Assembly: GCA_944320975.1 (NCBI GenBank) | Contig: CALUJM010000020.1 | Span: forward strand, 1-39,781 | Direction: 5' to 3' | Source: an uncultured Atopobiaceae bacterium | Lineage (GTDB): Bacteria > Actinomycetota > Coriobacteriia > Coriobacteriales > Atopobiaceae | Length of the DNA: 39,781 bases | Shown: positions 16,037 to 23,587 of the stretch, piece after piece | How the letters are laid out: each line of letters begins with the position of its first letter | How positions within the stretch are numbered: position 1 is the first letter of the stretch | The notes under the pieces: generated by a model | Told to the model about the DNA's origin: nothing | What the model saw: only the letters and a program-made list of their open reading frames with translations | Database searches by the model: none | Position numbers and translations under genes: made by a program

Positions 16037-16681
16037 CTACTGCTCCGTGCCCTCGCCGGCGACCACGGCGTCGTCGGAGCCCGCGACCGCGGCGCCGATC
16101 ATGGCGGTGAGCCCGGCGACCATCATGTCCACGCTCATGGACGCGGTGCCCTCGCCCATCCCCACGACCTGCTCGGCCGCGTAGGGCACGTGCACGAAGC
16201 CGCCGCGCACGCCGGGGTGGCGCGTCGCGAGGCAGTGCAGCAGCTCGTAGAGGACCTCGTTGCAGCAGAACGTGCCCGCCGTGTAGGAGACGGCGGCCGG
16301 CACGCCCGCGGCGCGCGCGGCGTCGGCCATGGCGAAGACCGGCACCGTGGCGAAGTAGGCGTCGGGGCCGTCCGCCTCGAGGCGGCCGACGGGCTGGTTG
16401 CCCTCGTTGTCGGGGATGCGCGCGTTGGCGTAGTTGATGCCCACGAACTCGGGCGTGATGTGGCTGCGGCCGCCCGCCTGGCCGATGCACAGGACCACGT
16501 CGGGGCGCTCGGCGTCGATCGCGGCCTCAACCGCGGCCGGGCCCTTGCCAAAGACCACGGGGATCTGCACTGTGACGACCTCGGCGCCCGCAACCTCGCG
16601 CGGCAGGCGCTGCACGGCCTCGAGCGCGGGGTTGATGGTCGCGCCGCCGAAGGGCTCGAACCCGGTGACCAGTACCTTCAT
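16037..16681 (-). CDS. pcp: Pyrrolidone-carboxylate peptidase (pyroglutamyl peptidase I)
   Basis: The 214-residue cytosolic cysteine peptidase removes N-terminal pyroglutamate from peptides. It opens with the typical VLVTGFEPFGGATINPA. The catalytic Glu (ITPE, residue 78), Cys (AGTFCCNE, residue 140) and His (FVHVPY, residue 164) are all present, as is the conserved ARIPDNEGNQP. Length matches the family, with a short acidic tail. The ATG at 16681 lies 37 bases after the DUF979 gene, so it is the last gene of a three-gene operon with two putative permease subunits. That suggests uptake or release of pyroglutamate or its peptides linked to this enzyme; the transport part is inference. Confidence 0.96.
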   Translation of the reverse strand: MKVLVTGFEPFGGATINPALEAVQRLPREVAGAEVVTVQIPVVFGKGPAAVEAAIDAERPDVVLCIGQAGGRSHITPEFVGINYANARIPDNEGNQPVGRLEADGPDAYFATVPVFAMADAARAAGVPAAVSYTAGTFCCNEVLYELLHCLATRHPGVRGGFVHVPYAAEQVVGMGEGTASMSVDMMVAGLTAMIGAAVAGSDDAVVAGEGTEQ

Positions 16682-16718
16682 GAGAATCCTCCCTTTCCTA
16701 GGGGCCGGGCACCGCCGG

Positions 16719-17678
16719 CTACAGGCCGAAGACGATCATGTAGACGATCTGCGCAGCGAGCATGAACAGCGCGATCGGCACCTGCTTCTTGATGACGCCG
16801 TAGGAGTCCTTCATCTCCAGGATCGCCACCGGCACGATGTTGAAGTTCGCGGCCATCGGCGTCATGAGCGTGCCGCAGAAGCCGCAGGTCAGCGCCACCG
16901 AGCCGATGAGCGCGGGGTCGGCGCCGAGCGACAGCACAAACGGCGCGCCGATGCCCACCGTCATCACCGTGATGGCGCCGTAGGCGTTGCCCATGACCAT
17001 CGTGAAGACCGCCATGCCGATGGCGTAGACGACCACGCCCACGACGGCGTTGCCCTGCGGGATCACGCCCGAGACCAGCTCGGAGATCACGTCGCCCACG
17101 CCCGCGGCCGTGAAGATCGCGCCCAGCGCGGCGAGAAGGACCGGCAGCATGGAGAGCGGGCCCACGGTGTCGAGCATGCGGCGGGTGTCGTCGAGGAAGA
17201 CGCGCGGGGTGTTCTTGCGCGAGAAGGCCATGAGCAGCACGCCGCCCACGACCACGCCGAAGGTGAGGCCCACGAGCGAGCTGATGTTGGTGAACAGGGC
17301 AAAGACCAGCGCCATCACGCCCAGGGACAGGGCCGGCACAAAGAGCTTCATGCCGATCTTCTCGTAGTTGCCCTGCATCTCCTCGGCCGTGGGCTCGCCG
17401 CCCACGCCGCGGCCGACCTGCTTCAAGATCGGCGGGATGACCATCAGCACCACGAGCACGCCCGCCACGGTGGACGGGACCCAGCGGCCCACGATGAACA
17501 GGACGCCGAGCACGCACCAGAAGAAGGCGGTGCCCAGGCGCTTCTCGTTGGTCTGGTCGAGGGCGTTGCGCACGCCCGCGTAGAACGCGATGAGGCCGAT
17601 GAGGATGTAGACGACCTCGAGGAGCTTGTCGGAGAGCGTCACGTCGGCGCTCTGGAAGAACTGGAGGAACTCCGTCAT
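16719..17678 (-). CDS. DUF979 family membrane protein, putative permease subunit
   Basis: The 319-residue protein has about nine hydrophobic segments (for example VVYILIGLIAFYAGVRNAL, LFIVGRWVPSTVAGVLVVLMV, ALTCGFCGTLMTPMAANFN) and ends in a membrane helix. It matches the DUF979 family, found next to DUF969 and pcp in many Gram-positive bacteria. The ATG at 17678 overlaps the DUF969 stop by four bases (ATGA). The two proteins probably form one transporter; its substrate is unproven, with pyroglutamate or 5-oxoproline peptides a reasonable guess from the pcp neighbour. The Gly/Thr/Met-rich GTLMTPMAANFNIVP loop is a possible substrate site. Confidence 0.85.
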   Translation of the reverse strand: MTEFLQFFQSADVTLSDKLLEVVYILIGLIAFYAGVRNALDQTNEKRLGTAFFWCVLGVLFIVGRWVPSTVAGVLVVLMVIPPILKQVGRGVGGEPTAEEMQGNYEKIGMKLFVPALSLGVMALVFALFTNISSLVGLTFGVVVGGVLLMAFSRKNTPRVFLDDTRRMLDTVGPLSMLPVLLAALGAIFTAAGVGDVISELVSGVIPQGNAVVGVVVYAIGMAVFTMVMGNAYGAITVMTVGIGAPFVLSLGADPALIGSVALTCGFCGTLMTPMAANFNIVPVAILEMKDSYGVIKKQVPIALFMLAAQIVYMIVFGL

Positions 17679-18421
17679 CGGGCGTCACCGCCCTTCTCGG
17701 CCTGCGCGTCCTTCTCGGCAGCGGCATCGGCGGCGTCGCCCGCGCGCCCGCGGCGCTTCATGAGGCGGCGGTCGATGAGGTTGTAGTAGACGATCGCGGC
17801 GAGCATGGCGAGCACGGCCACCGGGACCTGCACCGCGGCGAGGTCGGCCAGGCTCACGTCGTAGCCCAGGCCCGCGAGCGTGCCCTGAACGAGCAGGCCG
17901 CCCGAGCCGCCGATGAACAGCACCTGGCCGAAGAACCACGCCACGTTGTCGATGCCGGCGGAGACGCCCTTGAGCTCCTCGAGGTGCTTCTCGTCAATCT
18001 TGTTGCCGTCGCGCTCGACCGCGGCCTGCTCCATGGGCATGACGACCGGGCGGATGAAGCCCGCGACACCGCCGAAGTTGACGTTGAACGCGGCAAAGAG
18101 CACGCGCACGACGCCGTAGGCCGACACGATCATGCCGGCGGAGGCGTTCTTGAGCTTGCGGATGAGCGCCGCGGCGGCCTGGCGCAGGCCGCTGCGCTCG
18201 AGGGTGCCCGTGATCACGAACGTCATGATGAAGATGCACATGCTTCGGTTGGAGACGAAGCTCTCGCCGAGGGTGTCCAGGAACGCCACCGGGTCCATGC
18301 CGCCCACCACGGCGGTCGCGACGGCGGCCACCATGATGATGAGGATGGAGTCGAGCTTGAGCGCAAAGCCCGCCACGACGATGACGATTCCCAGGAGCTT
18401 GATCAGCTCTGCGGGGTCCAT
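17675..18421 (-). CDS. DUF969 family membrane protein, putative permease subunit
   Basis: The 248-residue protein is the DUF969 partner of the next gene. It has six or so helices (LIKLLGIVIVVAGFALKLDS, MCIFIMTFVITGTLERSGL, VSLADLAAVQVPVAVLAMLAAIVYYN), the conserved FNVNFGGVAGFIRPVVMPM and IDNVAWFFGQVLFIGGSGGLLV, and a basic then Ala/Glu-rich cytoplasmic tail. I chose the ATG at 18421, which has AAGGAGG 5 bases upstream; a longer reading to 18562 runs into the divergent promoter region. It is the first gene of the operon. A palindrome with a possible -10 box lies 33 bases upstream. Confidence 0.87.
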   Translation of the reverse strand: MDPAELIKLLGIVIVVAGFALKLDSILIIMVAAVATAVVGGMDPVAFLDTLGESFVSNRSMCIFIMTFVITGTLERSGLRQAAAALIRKLKNASAGMIVSAYGVVRVLFAAFNVNFGGVAGFIRPVVMPMEQAAVERDGNKIDEKHLEELKGVSAGIDNVAWFFGQVLFIGGSGGLLVQGTLAGLGYDVSLADLAAVQVPVAVLAMLAAIVYYNLIDRRLMKRRGRAGDAADAAAEKDAQAEKGGDAR

Positions 18422-18453
18422 CGGTCCTCCTTGTGGATTGGTTGATACGACGT

Positions 18454-18466
18454 GGGTATCATACCC
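18454..18466. promoter_or_regulatory. Palindrome overlapping a possible -10 box for the DUF969-DUF979-pcp operon
   Basis: GGGTATCATACCC is a perfect 13-bp palindrome around a central base. Read on the minus strand it contains TATGAT, 37 bases upstream of the DUF969 start. It lies in the divergent gap with the serine dehydratase gene, so a repressor bound here could block the operon. No regulator gene is adjacent. Confidence 0.45.
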
Positions 18467-18552
18467 GCTTGAGGGCCGGCCGTGCCCGCCCAAGTCGTGT
18501 AAGCTAGGGCGAGAAGAACGAGCCGTCGCGTCCGTCACGGGAGGAGACGCAC

Positions 18553-20151
18553 ATGGCAGCACAGCCCCAGACCCTCGCCACCACCTCGGCCTTCGAGGTC
18601 CTGGGCCCCGTCATGGTGGGCCCGTCGTCGTCGCACACCGCGGGCGCGCTGCGCTGCGCTCGCGTGGCAGCCTCGCTTTTGGGCGGGCGCATCGTGCGGG
18701 CGCGCTTCACGCTGTGGAACTCCTTCGCCCACACCTACCACGGGCACGGTACCGACCGGGCCCTCGTGGCGGGCATCCTGGGGCTGGACACCGACGACGA
18801 GCGCATCCGCGACGCCTTCGACCTCGCGCGCGAGGCGGGGCTGGCCTTTGAGTTCGTCGAGGCTCCCGACGACACCTCCGTCCACCCCAACACCGTGGAC
18901 ATCGACATGGAGGACGAGGGCGGCGCGCGCTGCCAGGTGCGCGGCGAGAGCCTCGGCGGCGGCAAGATGCGCATCAGCCGCGTCGACGGCGTGGGCGTGG
19001 ACATCTCCGGCGCGTACGCGACGCTGTTCGTGGCGCACCGCGACGCCCCGGGCATCCTGGCCTCCCTCACGCACCTGCTGGCCATGGCCGAGGTCAACAT
19101 CGCCTTCTGCCGCACGTACCGCACCGAGCTCGGCGGGCGCGCCTACTCCGTCTTCGAGACCGACGGCTCGCCGGACGCCTCGGTGCTGCCGATGATCCGG
19201 CGCATCCGCGACGTGAGCTTCGCGACCTTCATCTCCGTGCCGGGCTCGGCCGTGGCGCCCGGCGTCACCGCCGCCGAGCTCTTCGACGACGGCGCGCAGC
19301 TGCTCGACGCCTGCGCCGAGCACGGACTTTCCATCGGCGGCGTCATGCGCCTGCGCGAGCTGGGGCTCACCGGCGAGGAGCGCGCCGAGGCGTCCATGCG
19401 CCGCATCATCGAGGTCATGCGCGAGGAGACGAGCGCGCCCATCGCGGCGCCCGCCCGCTCGCTCGGCGGCTTCATCGGCGGCGAGGCGCGCCTGGTGAGC
19501 GAGGGCGCGACGCGCTGGGCCGCCCCGCTCATGGGCGCCGCGCAGACCGACGCCGTCGCGCGCGCGATGGCCGTGCTCGAGCGCTCCGCGGCGATGGGCG
19601 TGATCGTTGCGGCGCCGACAGCGGGCTCGGCGGGCGTGGTGCCGGGCTGCGTGCTGGCGGCGGCCGACGCCGTGGGCGCGGACGACGACGCGGTGGCCTC
19701 GGCGCTGTGGTGCGCGGCGGCCGTGGGCCTCAACATCCAGACGCACGCCTGCGTGGCCGGCGCCGAGGGCGGCTGCCAGGCCGAGGTGGGCTCCGCGGCG
19801 GCGATGGCGGCCGCGGCGCTCGTCGAGCTGCTCGGCGGCACGCCCGAGCAGGCGCTCTGCGCGTCGTCGATCGCGATCTCCAACCTGCTGGGGCTGGTGT
19901 GCGACCCGGTGGGCGGCCTCGTCGAGGTCCCCTGCCAGGCGAGAAACGCCATCGGCGTGGCGGCGGCCTTCTCGTCGGCGCAGCTCGCGCTCTCCGGCGT
20001 GGAGTGGCTCGTGCCCTTCGACCAGGTGGTGGCCGCGATGTCCGAAGTGGGCCACGCCCTGCCGTCGCGCCTGCGCGAGACCGCGCGCGGGGGCCTGGCC
20101 GCGACCCCGGCGGCCCGGGCGGCCTGCGCGGGGTGCGCCGGCTGCGCGTAG
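18553..20151 (+). CDS. L-serine ammonia-lyase (L-serine dehydratase), single-chain iron-sulfur type
   Basis: The 532-residue enzyme deaminates L-serine to pyruvate and ammonia with a [4Fe-4S] cluster. The N-terminal half is the beta domain (VLGPVMVGPSSSHTAGALR, residues about 16-34) followed by an ACT-like segment (RDAPGILASLTHLLAMAEVNI, about 165-185). The C-terminal half is the alpha domain, with APTAGSAGVVPGCVLAAA, EGGCQAEVGSA and CDPVGGLVEVPCQARNA supplying the cluster cysteines. It is thus the fused form of the two-subunit enzymes. The ATG at 18553 follows GGAGGAG. The last residues are an odd CAGCAGCA tail. It diverges from the DUF969 operon and no terminator of standard form follows; the repeat cluster at 20161-20362 fills the 3' gap. 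Confidence 0.95.
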   Translation: MAAQPQTLATTSAFEVLGPVMVGPSSSHTAGALRCARVAASLLGGRIVRARFTLWNSFAHTYHGHGTDRALVAGILGLDTDDERIRDAFDLAREAGLAFEFVEAPDDTSVHPNTVDIDMEDEGGARCQVRGESLGGGKMRISRVDGVGVDISGAYATLFVAHRDAPGILASLTHLLAMAEVNIAFCRTYRTELGGRAYSVFETDGSPDASVLPMIRRIRDVSFATFISVPGSAVAPGVTAAELFDDGAQLLDACAEHGLSIGGVMRLRELGLTGEERAEASMRRIIEVMREETSAPIAAPARSLGGFIGGEARLVSEGATRWAAPLMGAAQTDAVARAMAVLERSAAMGVIVAAPTAGSAGVVPGCVLAAADAVGADDDAVASALWCAAAVGLNIQTHACVAGAEGGCQAEVGSAAAMAAAALVELLGGTPEQALCASSIAISNLLGLVCDPVGGLVEVPCQARNAIGVAAAFSSAQLALSGVEWLVPFDQVVAAMSEVGHALPSRLRETARGGLAATPAARAACAGCAGCA

Positions 20152-20160
20152 CGCGGCGAC

Positions 20161-20362
20161 GAGGGGGCGTCCTTCTCGCCCCGCCCGCACTTCTCGGCAG
20201 ACGCCGAGAGCCCGCCCGCACTTCTCGGCCCTCCGCATCGAGTGCGGGCAGCGGCGCACTGGATGCGCGCACTCAAGAAGAACCGCCGGGAGCAAGCCCG
20301 CACTCGATACCCGAAGCCCCCGATTTCGCCCGCACTTCTCGCCCGCACTCATGAGTGCGGGC
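20161..20362. repeat. Second repeat cluster (family B), CCCGCACTTCTCG and GAGTGCGGGC motifs
   Basis: CCGCCCGCACTTCTCGGC occurs twice, near 20181 and 20212, with a third partial copy near 20333. GAGTGCGGGC at about 20240 can pair with GCCCGCACTC at about 20299. The cluster ends in a perfect 22-bp palindrome (20341-20362) that meets at the dinucleotide AT with no loop. No gene is seen in it. It may act as mRNA 3' structure after the serine dehydratase gene. Confidence 0.75.
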
Positions 20363-20383
20363 ACCGACCCCGAGGAGGCAGCC

Positions 20384-21262
20384 ATGTTCGAGCTCGTCCA
20401 GGTCACCGACCAGACCTGCTACATCGAGAGCCCCGCCAAGATCGGCCTGGTGCGGCTGGGCGAGAAGGACGTCTGCCTCATCGACAGCGGCAACGGCAAG
20501 GACGCGGGGCGGCGCATCCGCAGGCTGCTGGACGAGCGCGGCTGGCGCCTGACGGCGATATACAACACGCACTCCAACGCCGACCACATCGGCGGCAACC
20601 GCTACCTGCAGGCGCAGACCGGCTGCCGCGTCTTTGCGCCGGGCGTCGAGTGCGCGTTCACGCGGCGCCCCGAGCTGGAGCCCGCGTTTCTCTACGGCGG
20701 CTACCCGTGCCGCGACCTCAGGCACAAGTTCCTCATGGCGCAGGAGAGCGACGCGGAGCCCCTGACGGCCGGTGCGCTCCCGGAGGACCTCGAGGCCGTG
20801 GAACTGCCGGGCCACTTCTTTGACATGGTGGGGTATCGCACCGCCGATGACGTGGTGTTTCTCGCCGACTGCCTCTCGAGCCGCGAGACGCTGGAGAAGT
20901 ACCAGGTCAGCTTCATCTACGACGTGGCCACCTACCTCAGGACCCTCGAGATGGTGAAGGGCCTCTCCGCCCAGATGTTCGTGCCCGCCCACGCGCCGGC
21001 CGCGGAGGACGTCGCGGGGCTCGCGCAGCTCAACATCGACAAGGTGCACGAGATCGCCGAGAAGATCGTGGGGCTGTGCGCCGAGCCGCGCTCCTTCGAA
21101 GGCGTGCTCCAGCGGGTCTTTGCCGACTACGGCCTGCGGATGACCTTCGAGCAGCACGTGCTCGTGGGCAGCACCGTGCGCTCGTACCTCTCGTGGCTGC
21201 GCGACACGGGCCGGCTGGAGGTCGAGTTCGAGGACAACGTGCTGCTCTGGCGGCGGGCGTAG
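20384..21262 (+). CDS. MBL-fold metallo-hydrolase
   Basis: The 292-residue protein has a metallo-beta-lactamase fold in its N-terminal part. LIDSGNGKDAGRRI precedes the metal motif THSNADHIGGN at residues 62-72. The usual H-x-H-x-D-H is H63-x-N65-x-D67-H68, so one ligand His is Asn, a variation known in part of this superfamily. The later ELPGHFFDMVGY and FLADCL (Asp) supply the other metal ligands, and VPAHAPA another His. The C-terminal 90 residues look like a helical, winged-helix-like extension (FEGVLQRVFADYGLRM, VRSYLSWLRDTGRLEVEFE). The ATG at 20384 has GAGGAGG 6 bases upstream. The substrate is unknown. It is the last chromosomal gene before the att site. Confidence 0.88.
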   Translation: MFELVQVTDQTCYIESPAKIGLVRLGEKDVCLIDSGNGKDAGRRIRRLLDERGWRLTAIYNTHSNADHIGGNRYLQAQTGCRVFAPGVECAFTRRPELEPAFLYGGYPCRDLRHKFLMAQESDAEPLTAGALPEDLEAVELPGHFFDMVGYRTADDVVFLADCLSSRETLEKYQVSFIYDVATYLRTLEMVKGLSAQMFVPAHAPAAEDVAGLAQLNIDKVHEIAEKIVGLCAEPRSFEGVLQRVFADYGLRMTFEQHVLVGSTVRSYLSWLRDTGRLEVEFEDNVLLWRRA

Positions 21263-21315
21263 GCGGCGCGGCGCGGTGCTCCGCGATGACGGCGACGGCG
21301 CCTCGAGAACAGAAA

Positions 21316-21343
21316 GCGGGCCGGAGCTTGTGCCCCGGCCCGC
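21316..21343 (-). terminator. Terminator of the former tRNA-Glu gene
   Basis: GCGGGCCGG at 21316-21324 pairs with CCGGCCCGC at 21335-21343. On the minus strand the stem is followed by CTTTCTGTT. It lies 9 bases past the CCA end of the tRNA fragment, so it is the native tRNA terminator. The same hairpin may also end the MBL gene mRNA from the other side. Confidence 0.7.
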
Positions 21344-21351
21344 GTTGCGTT

Positions 21352-21396
21352 TGGTAGCCCGTACCAGATTCGAACTGGTGATCTCCGCCTTGAGAG
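21352..21396 (-). other. Attachment site: 3' fragment of tRNA-Glu(CTC)
   Basis: On the minus strand this stretch reads as the anticodon loop CTCTCAA (anticodon CTC), the 3' anticodon stem GGCGG, a 5-base variable loop, a perfect T arm (ACCAG-TTCGAAT-CTGGT), the 3' acceptor strand ACGGGCT, the discriminator A and an encoded CCA. The 5' half is missing: where CCGCC should lie, the sequence turns into GGATAACC and phage-side DNA. This is what site-specific integration into a tRNA gene leaves at the distal junction. The intact tRNA-Glu copy should lie at the other end of the element, outside the window. The 184 bases from here to the next gene hold no clear feature. Confidence 0.85.
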
Positions 21397-21580
21397 GGTT
21401 ATCCCACAGCGTCGACTGAGGACAACAGACCTATACAAAAGAGCGTCTGAGCAGGTCTTTTGCAGCGATGAACAGCGACTGACGGAACCTGACGAAAACG
21501 GAGTTCCGGTCGCTGTTGTGTCCCGGTTGTGTCCCGTCCGCAACCAGGCCGACGCAATGGTCAGATCGAAGGAGGCCACC

Positions 21581-21886
21581 ATGAACTACAGCGCAGCAGA
21601 CATTGAAGCCATTTGCGAGCTCGAGGACTACTCCCACTTCCGCGCTGAGCTCGTTGAAATCTCACCGCAAAGCTTTACGCTCGAAGAGCACAAGGAGATT
21701 CTCGGAGACATGATTCGAAGCAAGGTCGCTCTGGAAGACAGCATGCGAGAGCACTTCGCAATGCTCGGAGAGCTCGAGCAGACCCAGCTGCTCGACATGC
21801 TGGGAGCCAGCGGCTGCAAGGACCGCGACTGGTGGTACCGGATGCTCATGGATGGTCCGGTGCACAGGGAGTTCCCGACAATCTGA
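21581..21886 (+). CDS. Small protein of unknown function beside the att site
   Basis: The 101-residue protein is acidic and helical, rich in Glu, Leu and Met, with a C-terminal KDRDWWYRMLMDG stretch. I do not recognise the family. The ATG at 21581 has a strong AAGGAGG 5 bases upstream, which rules out the longer reading from 21518. It is the only rightward gene at this end of the element and is followed by its own hairpin (21909-21934). It converges on the unknown two-gene module. Position and size suit a phage cargo protein such as an antirepressor-like or antitoxin-like factor, but there is no direct evidence for either. Confidence 0.75.
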   Translation: MNYSAADIEAICELEDYSHFRAELVEISPQSFTLEEHKEILGDMIRSKVALEDSMREHFAMLGELEQTQLLDMLGASGCKDRDWWYRMLMDGPVHREFPTI

Positions 21887-21908
21887 AGCGAATAAGAAAA
21901 GACAGCAT

Positions 21909-21934
21909 GCCCCGCGAATATGAAATCGCGGGGC
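21909..21934 (+). terminator. Terminator of the small att-side gene
   Basis: GCCCCGCGA at 21909-21917 pairs with TCGCGGGGC at 21926-21934 around an 8-base loop, followed by TTCTTA. It lies 23 bases past the stop at 21886. Its U-tract is short. It could also serve the opposing gene that ends at 22054, though that is 120 bases away. Confidence 0.65.
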
Positions 21935-22053
21935 TTCTTAATGAATGTGGGAGACAATGGCCCCCATGAACAGCGGTCAAATCGAAGAAAAATGGAGATC
22001 TCAGTTCGCGTCGAAAACGTATACCTCATACCACAGAGGGGATAGCGACGGCA

Positions 22054-23586
22054 TTAGCTTGGCATATAGCCTATCTTGTCCACGCCCACGATTCCTCGCC
22101 TGTCGTAGCTGATGCTGATGGTATGGGGGGAGGCGTGCTTAACAGAGGCTGTCCGGGTTCTTCCAAGACGGACATCTGCGCTAGCCAAGTTGGCACTTTT
22201 CACCGAGGCCTTCTTGATTCCCAATCTGTCCTTTGTCCCCTCGGGTAGCTCGTAGCTCTGCCGAACCAGCCCAAAGAAGGTGAACCCAGACTCGTTGGCA
22301 AGACTCAGCACGAGAGACTTCGCCGGGGAGAACGCGAGACCGCCCGCAGCAGACCCGACAAGAGAGCCAATGAGCATGGGGATGGCAGCGCCACCCGAGA
22401 CAACGGATGCCACCCCAGCGCCGACCAAAGAGATAGCCGAGACGAATGCTCCCTGTGTGAATCCGTCCATAAGCTCCTTTTGGGTCTTCTGTCCGTTCGC
22501 GACGAGAAAAGCGTCTTTGCATGTTTCAACGGTGAGCACAACAAGTGTCCCAATGACCGCTGGCCCCATGGATCTGCTCGCCGCCCTCATGATTCCCTGC
22601 CCGAACATGCCCTTCGCAGCGGCAGCGGTGATTGCTGCAGATGCTGAACCGTTGATAAAACCCGTTGTCCCCCCGTCCAAGGTGGCGGCACCAATGGTGC
22701 GAATGTCCTCCTCTGAAAGCTCTCCCTCAGTGATGAGCTTGTCTATAGCGCGGTAGATTTCCGGAGCAACTATTAAGGCGGCAGAAACAGCAGCAGCCGT
22801 TGCGCCCGCCTTGAGAGATTGCCTCAGCAGGTGCTGGGTCTCGACGAGCTGAGCCGGGGTCATGCCGTCATCCGCAGAATCGAGGTGGCGGCCACTGCTC
22901 ACCTCGATGGCCTTCTTCCTCGCCTCGTCTACTGTCAGCGCCCTCCCCTCGACGCCGTCTTCGCCTCTCACGCGATCTACAAGTCCGTCGGCAACCTTCT
23001 TCCACCTCTGCACCTCAGCGTCCTTGCCGAGTGCCTTGCTCTTTGCGAGAAGCTTGAAGGCCTCCTGCCGGCAATCTTCAAGCTTGTCAGGTGCAACGAG
23101 ACCAAACTGCCCTTCGTAGAGAAGGTCGGAGGGGCTCGCACCGGGCCTTCCCTTAAGCGCCGCCCACTCGTCGAAGCCCATCATCGCTGAATCGGCGGAT
23201 GCCTTGTACCGGTCAAAGAGAGTGGTGCCAAGCGCCCTAACGGTCTGATAGGGGCTCTCGTAAATCTTAAGCTGGTACGCCGTACCAGGTCCCGCAACAT
23301 CGACCGAGCCGAGGTCGTGCGAGTGAAGAACCTCGAATCTCACATCGCTTCCCTTGACGGCGGCGTCGATGTTCGCCGTCCCAGCGGCATACTCCTCAGC
23401 GAGGAATCCCTTGAGGGACTCCTGGGCCGGCTTTGTTGCCTGATAGTAGTCGTATGCGTTCATCCGACGGTAAAGCTCGTCTATTGCCGCCTGGACGTCG
23501 CGAATGTAGTTGACGCCAACCTCCGCGCCAAGATGGCCGCCGCCCTGTCTGAGAACGAAATCGTAGCCGCGTTCGAAGTCATCCAT
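22054..23586 (-). CDS. Membrane-helix protein of unknown function (second gene of a coupled pair)
   Basis: The 510-residue protein is of no family I can name. The start is the ATG at 23586; longer frames simply read the preceding gene in the wrong phase. Residues 1-130 form a soluble domain with FLAEEYAAGTANIDAAVKGS (61-80) and a YQLKIYESPYQTV strand pattern (104-116). Residues 130-255 are charged and helical. Residues 260-420 hold three or more Ala/Gly-rich hydrophobic segments (about 261-275, 341-360, 378-417), like proteins that insert into membranes, followed by a basic C-terminal tail. It begins one base after the stop of its partner gene, so both are made together. GC content is below that of the chromosome. 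A membrane-acting effector is an inference. Confidence 0.85.
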   Translation of the reverse strand: MDDFERGYDFVLRQGGGHLGAEVGVNYIRDVQAAIDELYRRMNAYDYYQATKPAQESLKGFLAEEYAAGTANIDAAVKGSDVRFEVLHSHDLGSVDVAGPGTAYQLKIYESPYQTVRALGTTLFDRYKASADSAMMGFDEWAALKGRPGASPSDLLYEGQFGLVAPDKLEDCRQEAFKLLAKSKALGKDAEVQRWKKVADGLVDRVRGEDGVEGRALTVDEARKKAIEVSSGRHLDSADDGMTPAQLVETQHLLRQSLKAGATAAAVSAALIVAPEIYRAIDKLITEGELSEEDIRTIGAATLDGGTTGFINGSASAAITAAAAKGMFGQGIMRAASRSMGPAVIGTLVVLTVETCKDAFLVANGQKTQKELMDGFTQGAFVSAISLVGAGVASVVSGGAAIPMLIGSLVGSAAGGLAFSPAKSLVLSLANESGFTFFGLVRQSYELPEGTKDRLGIKKASVKSANLASADVRLGRTRTASVKHASPHTISISYDRRGIVGVDKIGYMPS

Positions 23587-23587
23587 C

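Noticed and set aside
14232..21396. Functional link between gltX and the nearby tRNA-Glu fragment
   Set aside because: They are about 6 kb apart with unrelated genes between, and tRNA genes are common att sites; closeness is probably chance.
21397..21580. End of an integrase gene next to the att fragment
   Set aside because: Short minus-strand frames exist, but none shows the His-x-x-Arg or Tyr motif of tyrosine recombinases.
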